From Deltaproteobacteria bacterium (GTDB lineage: Bacteria > Campylobacterota_A > Desulfurellia > JAGGSF01), in contig JAGGSF010000012.1 of assembly GCA_021159235.1 (NCBI GenBank), positions 1 to 17,100 of the forward strand: 17,100 nt of DNA. Direction: 5' to 3'. Below are positions 1-7,580 of this stretch, piece by piece. Position 1 is the first letter of the stretch. Each line of letters begins with the position of its first letter. The notes under the pieces are model-generated. The model saw nothing but the letters and a program-made list of their open reading frames with translations, was not told the DNA's origin and did no database searches. The position numbers were made by a program, and so were the translations under genes.

Positions 1-1
1 T

Positions 2-307
2 GATATAAGAAAAAAATATCCTCAAAGTTTTGTTATCAGTGATAATTATAAAATTTCCAGTGAAATGGCATTTTACTTAAAAGATCAACCTCAAACCTTT
101 GTCTTTTCGCCAGATAAGATTACACAGTATACGTTCTGGAAAGGTTACCCCAAGAAGAGAACAGCAATATTCATCACCTACGGGGATGATAAGGTCCCGG
201 GAAATTTTGGAAGAATGTGTAAAAGGGAAAAAACTGTAAATATAATAAGAATGAATAGAGTGATAAGAACATTCACCATCTGGTCCTGCAAAGTTGACAA
301 AAACTGA
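2..307 (+). CDS. Glycosyltransferase family 39 (ArnT/PMT-like), C-terminal fragment
   Basis: The frame is open from base 2 to a TGA at 305-307 with no start inside the window, so this is the last ~101 residues of a larger gene cut by the window edge. The fragment has the pattern I associate with the soluble tail of ArnT/dolichyl-phosphate-mannose-type membrane glycosyltransferases: a beta strand with 'FVISDNYKISSEMAFYL', then 'ITQYTFWKGY' and a closing 'RTFTIWSCK'. Such enzymes transfer sugars from lipid-phosphate carriers on the outer side of the cytoplasmic membrane through a multi-helix N-terminal domain, which is not visible here. The family call rests on resemblance of a short tail only. 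A perfect -35 hexamer (TTGACA, 294-299) for the next gene lies inside its last codons. Confidence 0.5.
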   Translation, partial: DIRKKYPQSFVISDNYKISSEMAFYLKDQPQTFVFSPDKITQYTFWKGYPKKRTAIFITYGDDKVPGNFGRMCKREKTVNIIRMNRVIRTFTIWSCKVDKN

Positions 308-320
308 TTTATCCTATAAA
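294..320 (+). promoter_or_regulatory. Putative sigma-A promoter for trpB2
   Basis: TTGACA at 294-299 is followed after 15 bases by TATAAA at 315-320. The -35 is perfect and the -10 is 5/6, but the spacer is 2 bases shorter than the usual 17. Transcription would start near 327, leaving a ~27-base leader that contains the strong ribosome binding site of the downstream gene. The -35 lies within the end of the preceding coding sequence. Confidence 0.45.
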
Positions 321-342
321 AGATAGTTTATTGAGAATCAAC

Positions 343-348
343 AGGAGG
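343..348 (+). promoter_or_regulatory. Ribosome binding site that decides the trpB2 start
   Basis: AGGAGG (extended AGGAGGTGA, 343-351) is an almost full complement of the 16S rRNA 3' end. The first possible start, GTG 348, lies inside this site and cannot use it. The second in-frame GTG at 354 has a 5-base spacer and is therefore preferred. Confidence 0.8.
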
Positions 349-353
349 TGAAG

Positions 354-1712
354 GTGGAAAGGACAAGGTTTATTTTAGATGAGAATGAGATGCCCACATC
401 CTGGTATAACATACAGGCAGACCTGCCGAAACCATTGCCACCTGCTCTGCATCCCGCCACAGGGAAACCTGTTACACCTGATGATTTAAAACCTATTTTT
501 CCCATGGAATTGATCAAACAGGAAGTAAGCAGGGAGAGGTGGATCGAGATCCCGGAAGAAGTGCAGGAAGTCTACAAACTGTGGAGGCCTACGCCACTAT
601 TTCGTGCTCATAGATTAGAGAAAGCCCTGGATACGCCGGCTAAAATCTTCTACAAATATGAGGGAATGAGTCCTCCTGGTAGTCATAAACCCAATACCGC
701 CGTAGCTCAGGCTTACTACAATAAGAAAGAAGGTATCAAACGCATCACTACAGAAACAGGAGCCGGACAATGGGGAAGTGCTTTATCCTTTGCTGGAGCG
801 TGTTTTGGTATAGAGATAAAGGTTTATATGGTCAGGGCGAGCTATGACCAGAAACCCTATCGACGGGTTATGATGGAGACCTGGGGAGGGAAATGTGTGC
901 CCAGTCCCAGCCCAGACACTAAGGTAGGGCGAGCTATATTGGAGAAGGACCCGAATTGCCCGGGCAGTTTAGGTATTGCTATAAGTGAAGCCATAGAAGA
1001 TTGTATGACCTGTGATGATACCCACTATGCTCTGGGTAGTGTACTCAACCATGTCCTGTTGCACCAGACAGTCATTGGACAGGAGGCAAAAAAGCAAATG
1101 GAAATGGCGGATGCATATCCGGATATTATTATCGGTTGTGTGGGCGGTGGTTCAAATTTTGCGGGCATGTTTCTGCCCTTTGTAAAGGATAAGATTGAGG
1201 GTAAAAAACCAGACTTGCGCATCATCAATGTAGAGCCTGCAAGTTGCCCTACTTTAACCAAGGGTCCCTATGTCTATGATTTTGGTGATTCGGCAGGATT
1301 AACACCTCTGCTTAAGATGTACACCCTGGGACATGATTTCATTCCCCCTCCCGTTCATGCTGGTGGCCTCAGGTATCACGGAATGGCCCCTATTATATGT
1401 CATTTATATAACTTAGGTCTGGTTGAAGCGCAAAGTGTGCACCAGCTTGCCGCTTTTGAAGCGGGAGTGAAATTTGCTCGCACTGAGGGTATTATCAGTG
1501 CTCCAGAACCCAATCATGCTATTAAAGTACTGATTGATGAGGCTTTAAAATGCAAGGAATCTGGAGAGAAAAAGACCATACTGCTTGCTCATAGTGGACA
1601 TGGACATGTAGATATGGCAGCTTATGATGCTTATTTATCTGGAAAATTGACAGATTACGCTTATCCAGAACAGGGTATAAAGGAAGCATTGAGGAATTTG
1701 CCCAGGCTATAG
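354..1712 (+). CDS. trpB2: Tryptophan synthase beta chain, TrpB2 class
   Basis: PLP-dependent enzyme of 452 aa that makes L-tryptophan from indole and L-serine. The TrpB2 class is recognised by its length (~450 aa against ~400 for ordinary TrpB), the N-terminal extension with 'MPTSWYNI' and 'PFPMELI'-like segment, and 'WRPTPLFRA'. The PLP lysine is in 'GSHKPNTA' (Lys112 from this start), the catalytic-loop segment is 'ETGAGQWG' (~134-141), and the phosphate-binding loop is 'GGGSN' (~264-268). GTG 354 is chosen because GTG 348 lies within the Shine-Dalgarno sequence. No trpA or other trp gene is in the window; family members are known as stand-alone enzymes thought to salvage free indole or replace TrpB1. 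The gene has its own putative promoter and is followed by an inverted repeat before hrcA. Function assignment is firm; pathway role here is inference. Confidence 0.93.
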   Translation: MERTRFILDENEMPTSWYNIQADLPKPLPPALHPATGKPVTPDDLKPIFPMELIKQEVSRERWIEIPEEVQEVYKLWRPTPLFRAHRLEKALDTPAKIFYKYEGMSPPGSHKPNTAVAQAYYNKKEGIKRITTETGAGQWGSALSFAGACFGIEIKVYMVRASYDQKPYRRVMMETWGGKCVPSPSPDTKVGRAILEKDPNCPGSLGIAISEAIEDCMTCDDTHYALGSVLNHVLLHQTVIGQEAKKQMEMADAYPDIIIGCVGGGSNFAGMFLPFVKDKIEGKKPDLRIINVEPASCPTLTKGPYVYDFGDSAGLTPLLKMYTLGHDFIPPPVHAGGLRYHGMAPIICHLYNLGLVEAQSVHQLAAFEAGVKFARTEGIISAPEPNHAIKVLIDEALKCKESGEKKTILLAHSGHGHVDMAAYDAYLSGKLTDYAYPEQGIKEALRNLPRL

Positions 1713-1760
1713 AAGGAACAATATTTATTTCCATATAATCTCTTTGAAATTTATGTTCTG

Positions 1761-1793
1761 TGTCAAGTATTATGCTTTGCAGAATACTTGACA
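1761..1793 (+). repeat. Perfect 11-bp inverted repeat upstream of hrcA
   Basis: TGTCAAGTATT (1761-1771) and AATACTTGACA (1783-1793) are exact reverse complements separated by 11 bases. The spacer can add three inner pairs (TGC/GCA) around a TTT loop after one mismatch. In RNA this would form a stable hairpin after trpB2, but there is no T-run behind it, so it is not a classical intrinsic terminator. The right arm ends with the TTGACA that serves as the -35 of the hrcA promoter, so an operator for a dimeric regulator is equally possible. Confidence 0.75.
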
Positions 1794-1815
1794 ACAAAGA
1801 GAAATGTATTATATA
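1788..1815 (+). promoter_or_regulatory. Putative sigma-A promoter of the hrcA operon
   Basis: TTGACA (1788-1793) is a perfect -35, followed after 16 bases by TATATA (1810-1815, 4/6); TATACC at 1812 with an 18-base spacer is an alternative -10. The start point would lie near 1822, just in front of the CIRCE element, which is the usual arrangement for HrcA-repressed operons. Confidence 0.55.
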
Positions 1816-1825
1816 CCTATATTCA

Positions 1826-1852
1826 TTAGCAGATTGGAGTTAAGAGTGCTAA
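1826..1852 (+). promoter_or_regulatory. CIRCE operator (HrcA binding site)
   Basis: TTAGCAGAT (1826-1834), nine bases, then GAGTGCTAA (1844-1852). The consensus is TTAGCACTC-N9-GAGTGCTAA; the right arm is perfect, the left arm matches at its first six positions and the spacing is exactly nine. It ends 1 base before the hrcA ATG, so HrcA bound here would block its own operon. It also lies in the leader where a ribosome binding site would be expected. Confidence 0.88.
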
Positions 1853-1853
1853 G

Positions 1854-2861
1854 ATGGAGAAATTGACAAAAAGACAAATTGAAGCGCTAAATATTGTGGT
1901 GAAGAATTATATTGAGAAAGGAGAAGCACGCGGTTCTCACAGCTTAAAAGCTCAATTTAATGTGAATTTTTCTGCTGCTACCCTGAGAAACATTATGTCT
2001 GATTTAGAAAAAAAGGGCTATCTCACTCATCTTCATACTTCGAGCGGCAAAATTCCTACCCCTAAAGGATATAGATTTTATGTGGAAAACTTGTTAAGTT
2101 TAGATGATGATAAACAGGTTGTCTTTCTGGGTCGCAGGCGATCGCACATTGATGGAATTGCAGAAACACTGGAAAACGTTGTTTATGAAGTATCCAATAT
2201 CTCTCGTTGCATTTCTATAACATCCCTCAATCCCACTCCTTTTTTGAAATTGAAGAAGATCAGCTTTATTAAGGTGGATGAAAATGAAATACTCAGTATT
2301 ATTGCATCCAATATTGGTATTGTGGAGAGTAACATTGTTTGTACAGAAGAATCCTTTTCTCAAGAACAGCTGGAAGAATTTTCAGAATACCTATCTGAAA
2401 ACTACTACGATTGGCGTATTGATGACATACAAAAAGATCTTTTAAATAGTATCTTAACTCATGAGGACGAGTGCAAGAAACTTTTTCTAAAGGCGGTTGA
2501 AGATTGCAATAGAGATAGGATGTACATGGCTGGCCAGAAAAACATGCTCTTTTATCCGGAGTTTGTAAGAGACATAGATAGGTTAAAAAAGCTACTTTCT
2601 GTATTAGAGAGGAATAAAGACATACTGAAACTTTTAGAAAAGGTTACTAAAGATAAAAATCCGGCAATAATTATAGGGGAGGAAAATCCAGTGGAAGAAT
2701 TGCGTTCAACATCAATAATTGCCGCTCCTTATCTTTTAGATGAAAATACAGTAGGTGTATTTTCAATTATTGGCCCATTGCGTATGGATTATGAAAGGAA
2801 CATTCGCTTGGTTAGTGGAACTTCAAAAAGAATTAGTATGCTTTTGGATCGGAGGATATAA
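1854..2861 (+). CDS. hrcA: Heat-inducible transcription repressor HrcA
   Basis: DNA-binding repressor of class I heat-shock genes, 335 aa, a normal family length. The N-terminal winged helix (about 1-80) has the family pattern 'RQ..ALN.VV..YIEKGE..GS.SL', 'AATLRNIMSDLEKKGYL' and 'TSSGKIPTPKGYRFYV'. The middle and C-terminal parts form the GAF-like dimerisation region, ending with 'VFSIIGPLRMDYERNI'. HrcA is known to bind CIRCE and to lose activity when GroEL is occupied by unfolded protein. The ATG lies 1 base after the CIRCE element, and no good Shine-Dalgarno is at normal distance (GGAG at 1836-1839 is 14 bases away), so initiation may be weak. The stop overlaps the grpE start by one base (TAATG). 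Confidence 0.96.
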   Translation: MEKLTKRQIEALNIVVKNYIEKGEARGSHSLKAQFNVNFSAATLRNIMSDLEKKGYLTHLHTSSGKIPTPKGYRFYVENLLSLDDDKQVVFLGRRRSHIDGIAETLENVVYEVSNISRCISITSLNPTPFLKLKKISFIKVDENEILSIIASNIGIVESNIVCTEESFSQEQLEEFSEYLSENYYDWRIDDIQKDLLNSILTHEDECKKLFLKAVEDCNRDRMYMAGQKNMLFYPEFVRDIDRLKKLLSVLERNKDILKLLEKVTKDKNPAIIIGEENPVEELRSTSIIAAPYLLDENTVGVFSIIGPLRMDYERNIRLVSGTSKRISMLLDRRI

Positions 2862-3379
2862 TGGTAAAAGATGGCAATACAGAAGAACACCAGGAAGATA
2901 AAGAGGAGAAAAGGGATATAGAGAAAGAATTAGAAGAAATGAAAGATAAATACCTGAGATTGTTGGCGGAATTTGATAATTTTAAAAAGCGAGAGGAGAA
3001 AGAAAGAATACGACTATCAGATGTGGTAAAGGCAAATGTGATAAAGGATTTTTTACCCATTCTGGACGATTTACAAAAAGCGCTGGAAAACTCAAGACAG
3101 CATCAATCAAAGATTACAGAGGGCATTGAACTTGTTGTTAAGAAGTTTAATGATATTTTGAAAAATAAAGGAGTAAAGGAGATAAAGACACAGGGTGAGG
3201 TATTCAATCCTCATTATCATGAGGCGCTTCAGGTTCGGCAATCAGATGAATGCCCGCCAAATCTTATATTGGAAACATTGGAGAAAGGATATATGTATAA
3301 GGATATACTCATAAGACCAGCAAGGGTTGTAGTGAGCGCAGAAAAAGAAGGGATAGAAAAAAACGAGGGAGGTAAATAG
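2861..3379 (+). CDS. grpE: Nucleotide exchange factor GrpE
   Basis: Co-chaperone of 172 aa that releases ADP from DnaK. An acidic, charged N-terminus leads into a long helix (about 15-65, '[17 protein letters not shown]'), as in the GrpE dimer stalk. The C-terminal beta domain carries the family signature around 'FNPHYHEAL' and ends '[17 protein letters not shown]'. A good ribosome binding site (GGAGG, 2851-2855, 5-base spacer) sits in the end of hrcA, and the start codon overlaps the hrcA stop by one base, so translation is probably coupled. The dnaK ATG follows its stop after a single base. Confidence 0.96.
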   Translation: MVKDGNTEEHQEDKEEKRDIEKELEEMKDKYLRLLAEFDNFKKREEKERIRLSDVVKANVIKDFLPILDDLQKALENSRQHQSKITEGIELVVKKFNDILKNKGVKEIKTQGEVFNPHYHEALQVRQSDECPPNLILETLEKGYMYKDILIRPARVVVSAEKEGIEKNEGGK

Positions 3380-3380
3380 G

Positions 3381-5270
3381 ATGGCTAAGGTTTTAGGAAT
3401 TGATTTGGGAACGACAAATTCCTGCATGTCAATTGTAGAAGGAGGAAAACCGAGGATAATACCCAATGCAGAAGGACAGAATACTACACCCTCTATTGTA
3501 GCGTTTACAGATAAGGGAGAAATGTTAGTGGGACAGGCTGCAAAGAGGCAAGCAGTTACCAATTCAAAGAGAACAATATTTTCTATAAAGAGATTGATCG
3601 GCAGAAGGTTTGAATCGAAAGAAGCTCAGCAGGCGAAGAAAGTCCTGCCGTATGAGATTGTTCCTGATCCCAATGGTGGTTGCCGTGTGAAGATTGAAAA
3701 CAAGGAATACACACCACAGGAGATATCTGCATTTATACTTCAGAAGTTGAAGAAAGACGCGGAGGAATATCTGGGGGAAAAAATCACAGACGCAGTGATA
3801 ACTGTGCCCGCATACTTTAACGACAGTCAGAGAAAGGCGACGAAGGATGCGGGAACAATTGCAGGACTGAATGTCCTGCGCATAATCAATGAACCTACAG
3901 CCTCATCCCTGGCTTTCGGTCTGGATAAGAAAAAAGAAGGCAAGATTGCTGTTTACGATTTGGGAGGAGGGACATTTGATATCAGCATATTAGAAATCGG
4001 AGAAGGTGTGTTCGAGGTTAAATCTACCAATGGAAATACCTATCTGGGAGGAGATGATTTTGATAGGAGATTGTTGGATTATGTTGCTGACGAGTTTTAT
4101 AAACAAAATGGTATAGATTTGAGAAAAGACCCCATGGCTCTGCAAAGATTAAAAGAAGCTACAGAGAAGGCAAAGATTGAACTTTCGTCAAGCCTGGAAA
4201 CAGAAATTAATCTTCCATTCATTACCGCTGATGCATCCGGTCCTAAACATTTAGTAATGAAGATAACCCGGGCAAAACTGGAAAGTCTGGTAGACGATTT
4301 GATTGAAAGCACCTTTGAGCCATGCAGATTGGCATTGGAAGATGCAAAATTAAAGCCTGAAGACATAGACTATGTAATATTAGTTGGCGGAATGACCAGA
4401 ATGCCCAGGATTAGAGAGAGGGTGTCTGAATTTTTTGGCAAAGAAGCACGCAAAGATGTAAATCCCGATGAAGCTGTAGCATTGGGTGCAGGCATTCAGG
4501 CTGGTGTATTGAAAGGAGAGGTAAAGGATATTCTCTTATTGGATGTAACACCTCTTTCTTTGGGAATAGAGACATTGGGTGGCGTGATGACCACCATTAT
4601 TCCCAGAAATACGACAATTCCTACCAGAAAAAGTCAGATATTCACCACGGCCGAGGATAATCAAACTGCTGTGACCATACATGTATTGCAGGGTGAAAGA
4701 CCGATGGCGGCAGATAACCGCACATTGGGGAGATTTGAATTGCTGGGTATTCCACCTGCCCCCAGAGGCATACCACAAATTGAAGTAACCTTCGATATAG
4801 ATGCTAATGGTATATTGAATGTTACAGCTAAGGATAAGGCAACAGGCAAGGAACAGGCAATCAGAATTACAGCCTCATCAGGATTGACGGAGGAAGAAAT
4901 AGAGAGAATGAAGAAGGAAGCAGAAGCACATACAGAAGAGGACAGAAGAAAGAAAGAGTTGATAGAAGCAAGAAATAAGGCGGATAATGCGGTTTATTCC
5001 ACCGAGAAGGCGCTGAGGGAATTAGGGGATAAAGTCAGTGAGGAAGAAAAAGCAAAAATTAAAGAAGCTATAGAGAAAACAAAAAAAGCGATGGAAGGAG
5101 AGGATAAAGAAGCAATAGAGAAAGCAACAAATGAGCTGTTTACAGTATCTCATCGTTTAGCAGAAGAAGCTTATAAAAAAGCACAGGCTTCTTCACAGGG
5201 AAAATCTGAAGAAAAACCCAAAGAAGAAGAAGTGGTGGAAGCAGAGGTAGAGGAGGAAAAGGAGAAATAG
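3381..5270 (+). CDS. dnaK: Molecular chaperone DnaK (Hsp70)
   Basis: ATP-dependent chaperone of 629 aa, full length. The nucleotide-binding domain shows phosphate loop 1 'GIDLGTTNS' (6-14), phosphate loop 2 '[10 protein letters not shown]' (191-200) and the adenosine motif '[11 protein letters not shown]' (332-342). The interdomain linker '[15 protein letters not shown]' spans 381-395, followed by the substrate-binding beta sandwich and helical lid. The tail is very acidic (rich in Glu and Lys). It retains the ~25-residue segment '[13 protein letters not shown]...' (about 65-90), which is known to be present in diderm and absent from most Gram-positive DnaKs, a useful lineage hint. Ribosome binding site GAGGGAGG at 3365-3372. 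It works with GrpE and DnaJ encoded on either side, under CIRCE/HrcA control. Confidence 0.98.
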   Translation: MAKVLGIDLGTTNSCMSIVEGGKPRIIPNAEGQNTTPSIVAFTDKGEMLVGQAAKRQAVTNSKRTIFSIKRLIGRRFESKEAQQAKKVLPYEIVPDPNGGCRVKIENKEYTPQEISAFILQKLKKDAEEYLGEKITDAVITVPAYFNDSQRKATKDAGTIAGLNVLRIINEPTASSLAFGLDKKKEGKIAVYDLGGGTFDISILEIGEGVFEVKSTNGNTYLGGDDFDRRLLDYVADEFYKQNGIDLRKDPMALQRLKEATEKAKIELSSSLETEINLPFITADASGPKHLVMKITRAKLESLVDDLIESTFEPCRLALEDAKLKPEDIDYVILVGGMTRMPRIRERVSEFFGKEARKDVNPDEAVALGAGIQAGVLKGEVKDILLLDVTPLSLGIETLGGVMTTIIPRNTTIPTRKSQIFTTAEDNQTAVTIHVLQGERPMAADNRTLGRFELLGIPPAPRGIPQIEVTFDIDANGILNVTAKDKATGKEQAIRITASSGLTEEEIERMKKEAEAHTEEDRRKKELIEARNKADNAVYSTEKALRELGDKVSEEEKAKIKEAIEKTKKAMEGEDKEAIEKATNELFTVSHRLAEEAYKKAQASSQGKSEEKPKEEEVVEAEVEEEKEK

Positions 5271-5273
5271 TAA

Positions 5274-6347
5274 ATGAAGGATTACTACGCCATACTGGGT
5301 GTTTCAAGAGATGCCACAGAAGAAGATTTAAAGAGAGCTTATAGAAGATTGGCTATGAAGTACCATCCGGATAGAAATCCGGGTGATAGGGAGGCGGAGG
5401 AAAAATTTAAGGAAATCAGTGAGGCATATGCTGTTTTATCCGACCCTCAAAAGAGGGCGCAGTATGACCGGTTTGGGACAACGGAAGGATTTAGTACTGA
5501 TTTTGATATAGGAGATATCTTTTCCAGAGTGTTTGGAGATTTCTTCGGTCATGAGGAGGATATATTTGGAGACTTCTTCGGCCATCGCAGAAAACAGAGA
5601 GAAAGTCACATAAGAAAAGAAGACATAAGAGTGCATCTCACCATAGATTTTATGGAAGCCTGTTTCGGAACGAAAAAAAAGATAAGGGTGCGTAGATCGG
5701 AGATATGTTCTCATTGCGGTGGCACGGGAGCCGAAATTGGCGGAATAGCGACCTGCCCTTTGTGTGGGGGAACAGGAGAGGTCAGCTACACTGCAGGCTT
5801 TATGTCCATAAGAAGAACCTGTCAGAGATGTGGGGGAACAGGTGAAATTATTACTAAAAAGTGCAAAGAATGCAAGGGTAAGGGATTTATCTATACTGAC
5901 GGAGAATTGAGCGTTCATATTCCTGCAGGAGTAAATGATGGGGATGTCCTGCGGGTAAGAGGTAAGGGAAACAATGGTGGAGACCTGTATATCCATATAG
6001 GTGTTAAACCCCATAAACTGTTCAAGAGAGATGGCAAGAATATACATATCAAAATACCTATTTCTTTTGTTCAGGCTGCTCTGGGTGCAGAGATAGAGGT
6101 GCCCACCATTTATGGAGAGGAAAAACTCACCATTCCTCCCGGCACGCAAAATGGTGAAACATTCGTATTGAGAGGCAGAGGAATCAACGCCGGTAGTGTT
6201 GTGGGCAATGAGGTAGTGGAAGTATTTGTAGAAGTACCCAGAAAACTCAATAAAGAACAGAAAAGACTTCTGATTGAATTTGCCAATGCGGGAGGGAATG
6301 ATGTATCAAAAGACTTTATCTCCAGAATAAAGAATCTGCTCTCCTAA
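5274..6347 (+). CDS. dnaJ: Chaperone protein DnaJ (Hsp40, type I)
   Basis: Co-chaperone of 357 aa that delivers substrates and stimulates DnaK ATPase. The J domain (1-68) has HPD at 31-33. The zinc domain has four CxxCxGxG repeats: Cys145/148, 161/164, 183/186 and 197/200. The C-terminal substrate-binding and dimerisation part follows ('[19 protein letters not shown]', 'IPPGTQNG'). The linker that is normally Gly/Phe-rich is short, acidic and aromatic and contains a duplicated FGDFFGH (87-93 and 98-104). GGAG at 5261-5264 gives a 9-base spacer to the ATG, 3 bases after the dnaK stop. The stop codon directly touches the ATG of the next gene. Confidence 0.97.
   Translation: MKDYYAILGVSRDATEEDLKRAYRRLAMKYHPDRNPGDREAEEKFKEISEAYAVLSDPQKRAQYDRFGTTEGFSTDFDIGDIFSRVFGDFFGHEEDIFGDFFGHRRKQRESHIRKEDIRVHLTIDFMEACFGTKKKIRVRRSEICSHCGGTGAEIGGIATCPLCGGTGEVSYTAGFMSIRRTCQRCGGTGEIITKKCKECKGKGFIYTDGELSVHIPAGVNDGDVLRVRGKGNNGGDLYIHIGVKPHKLFKRDGKNIHIKIPISFVQAALGAEIEVPTIYGEEKLTIPPGTQNGETFVLRGRGINAGSVVGNEVVEVFVEVPRKLNKEQKRLLIEFANAGGNDVSKDFISRIKNLLS
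5532..5585 (+). repeat. Internal tandem duplication in dnaJ linker
   Basis: Two 21-base copies, 5532-5552 and 5565-5585, differ at two third-codon positions and both encode FGDFFGH. The period is 33 bases (11 codons). This looks like a fairly recent in-frame duplication in the Gly/Phe-type linker between the J domain and zinc domain. Confidence 0.8.
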
Positions 6348-7580
6348 ATGTACAGATTTGTTATACCTCCTGCCGTTGGAGCAGCGATAGGATATGTCAC
6401 CAACTATTTAGCTATAAAGATGCTGTTTCATCCCAAAAAGGCGTACTATATTGGAAAGATAAGATTACCATTCACTCCAGGTTTGATTCCAAAAAAAAGA
6501 GAGGAGCTTACAGAAAGCATCGCCACTTTAGTTTCTCAACAGCTGATTCAGGAAAAGGATATAATTAGAAATATATATGCCCGTAAAAATAAGGAAGCAC
6601 TATACAAGCTGGGAGAGGAGTTTTTTCGGGAATTGGGAGAAAGACCTCTGAATGCATTTATTCACTTGGACCGAAGATGGTTAAGAATTTTAGAAGAAAA
6701 TGTCGAGGTGGCAGGAAAAAGATTTGATGTATTCTTATATCAGGGAATCTCACGGGTAATAGACGATGTTTTTTGTTCTAAAGAGGAAATCTATAGCATT
6801 TTACCCCAGCATGTTAGGATAAATCTGCGTAAGTTTTCCGATAGATTTACGGAGGGTATTTTAGAAAGTCTAAGAAAAAGTCTGAAGAAAGAAAATACAA
6901 GGCAAGCGGTAAGTAAATATGCAACTGAAGCCATCTACAACTATGCACAGAGTTCCAATGTTATTGTTAAAACTATAGTGAATATGGTAACACCGCTCAT
7001 TGAAGATAGTGACAGGCTTGCTGATGCTATCTTAAAAGGGGCCGATACCATACTGAGCAGTGAGGTAATAAGGAAAAACTCAAGAGATGCTGTGTTTTCT
7101 AAGATTGAAGAATTAATGAGAACAGAGGTTTCGGAAACCTATTCCTTGTTAGGTTATGAAAGTAAAGAGGAGATGAAAAAAATTGTAAAAAAACAGATAC
7201 TTTCGATCATAAAAGATGATACAAATATAGATACATTTGTTAAACAGGGCCTGTCGCGTAAATTGTACGCTTATTTAAAGCTGATTATAAGAAAAACAAG
7301 ATTGAAAGATATATGGGAATTCATGGATTTTAATACCACCGAGCTTTCTCATAGTGTGGTGAGAAATATTCTCTATTTTTTAAAAACGCAGGCCGGAAGC
7401 ATTGCGTTTGACATAAAAAGTATTGTTTTAAGAAAGATAAACAGTTTAAATATAGATGGAGTGGAGGATATCACACTAAGGGTAAGCAAAGACCAGTTCA
7501 GGTATATTGAAATATTCGGTGGAATACTGGGCGGGCTTATAGGTTTAGCTCAAGTTGTTTTGACCCAGTTCATCTTCTAA
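6348..7580 (+). CDS. DUF445 family membrane protein (YheB-like)
   Basis: Uncharacterised membrane protein of 410 aa. The N-terminus is the family hallmark: a membrane helix 'VGAAIGYVTNYLAIKMLF' (about 10-27), then 'PFTPGLIPKKREELTESIA' (about 41-59). The long middle is helical and charged, and the C-terminus is a Gly-rich membrane helix 'FGGILGGLIGLAQVVL' (~389-405). Predicted topology is two terminal membrane anchors with a large soluble domain between. Its molecular role is unknown; B. subtilis YheB belongs to the family. The ATG directly follows the dnaJ stop with no evident ribosome binding site, so translation is probably coupled to dnaJ and the protein belongs to the HrcA operon. Its last 36 bases overlap the end of dnaE on the opposite strand. 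Confidence 0.88.
   Translation: MYRFVIPPAVGAAIGYVTNYLAIKMLFHPKKAYYIGKIRLPFTPGLIPKKREELTESIATLVSQQLIQEKDIIRNIYARKNKEALYKLGEEFFRELGERPLNAFIHLDRRWLRILEENVEVAGKRFDVFLYQGISRVIDDVFCSKEEIYSILPQHVRINLRKFSDRFTEGILESLRKSLKKENTRQAVSKYATEAIYNYAQSSNVIVKTIVNMVTPLIEDSDRLADAILKGADTILSSEVIRKNSRDAVFSKIEELMRTEVSETYSLLGYESKEEMKKIVKKQILSIIKDDTNIDTFVKQGLSRKLYAYLKLIIRKTRLKDIWEFMDFNTTELSHSVVRNILYFLKTQAGSIAFDIKSIVLRKINSLNIDGVEDITLRVSKDQFRYIEIFGGILGGLIGLAQVVLTQFIF

Noticed and set aside
3242-3562. Minus-strand frame of 106 codons across the grpE/dnaK junction
   Set aside because: Antisense to two certain genes and without any conserved feature.
5436-6149. Long 237-codon open frame on the minus strand opposite dnaJ
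   Set aside because: It is fully antisense to the unambiguous dnaJ, has no recognisable domain, and its residues mirror the dnaJ zinc-finger codons.
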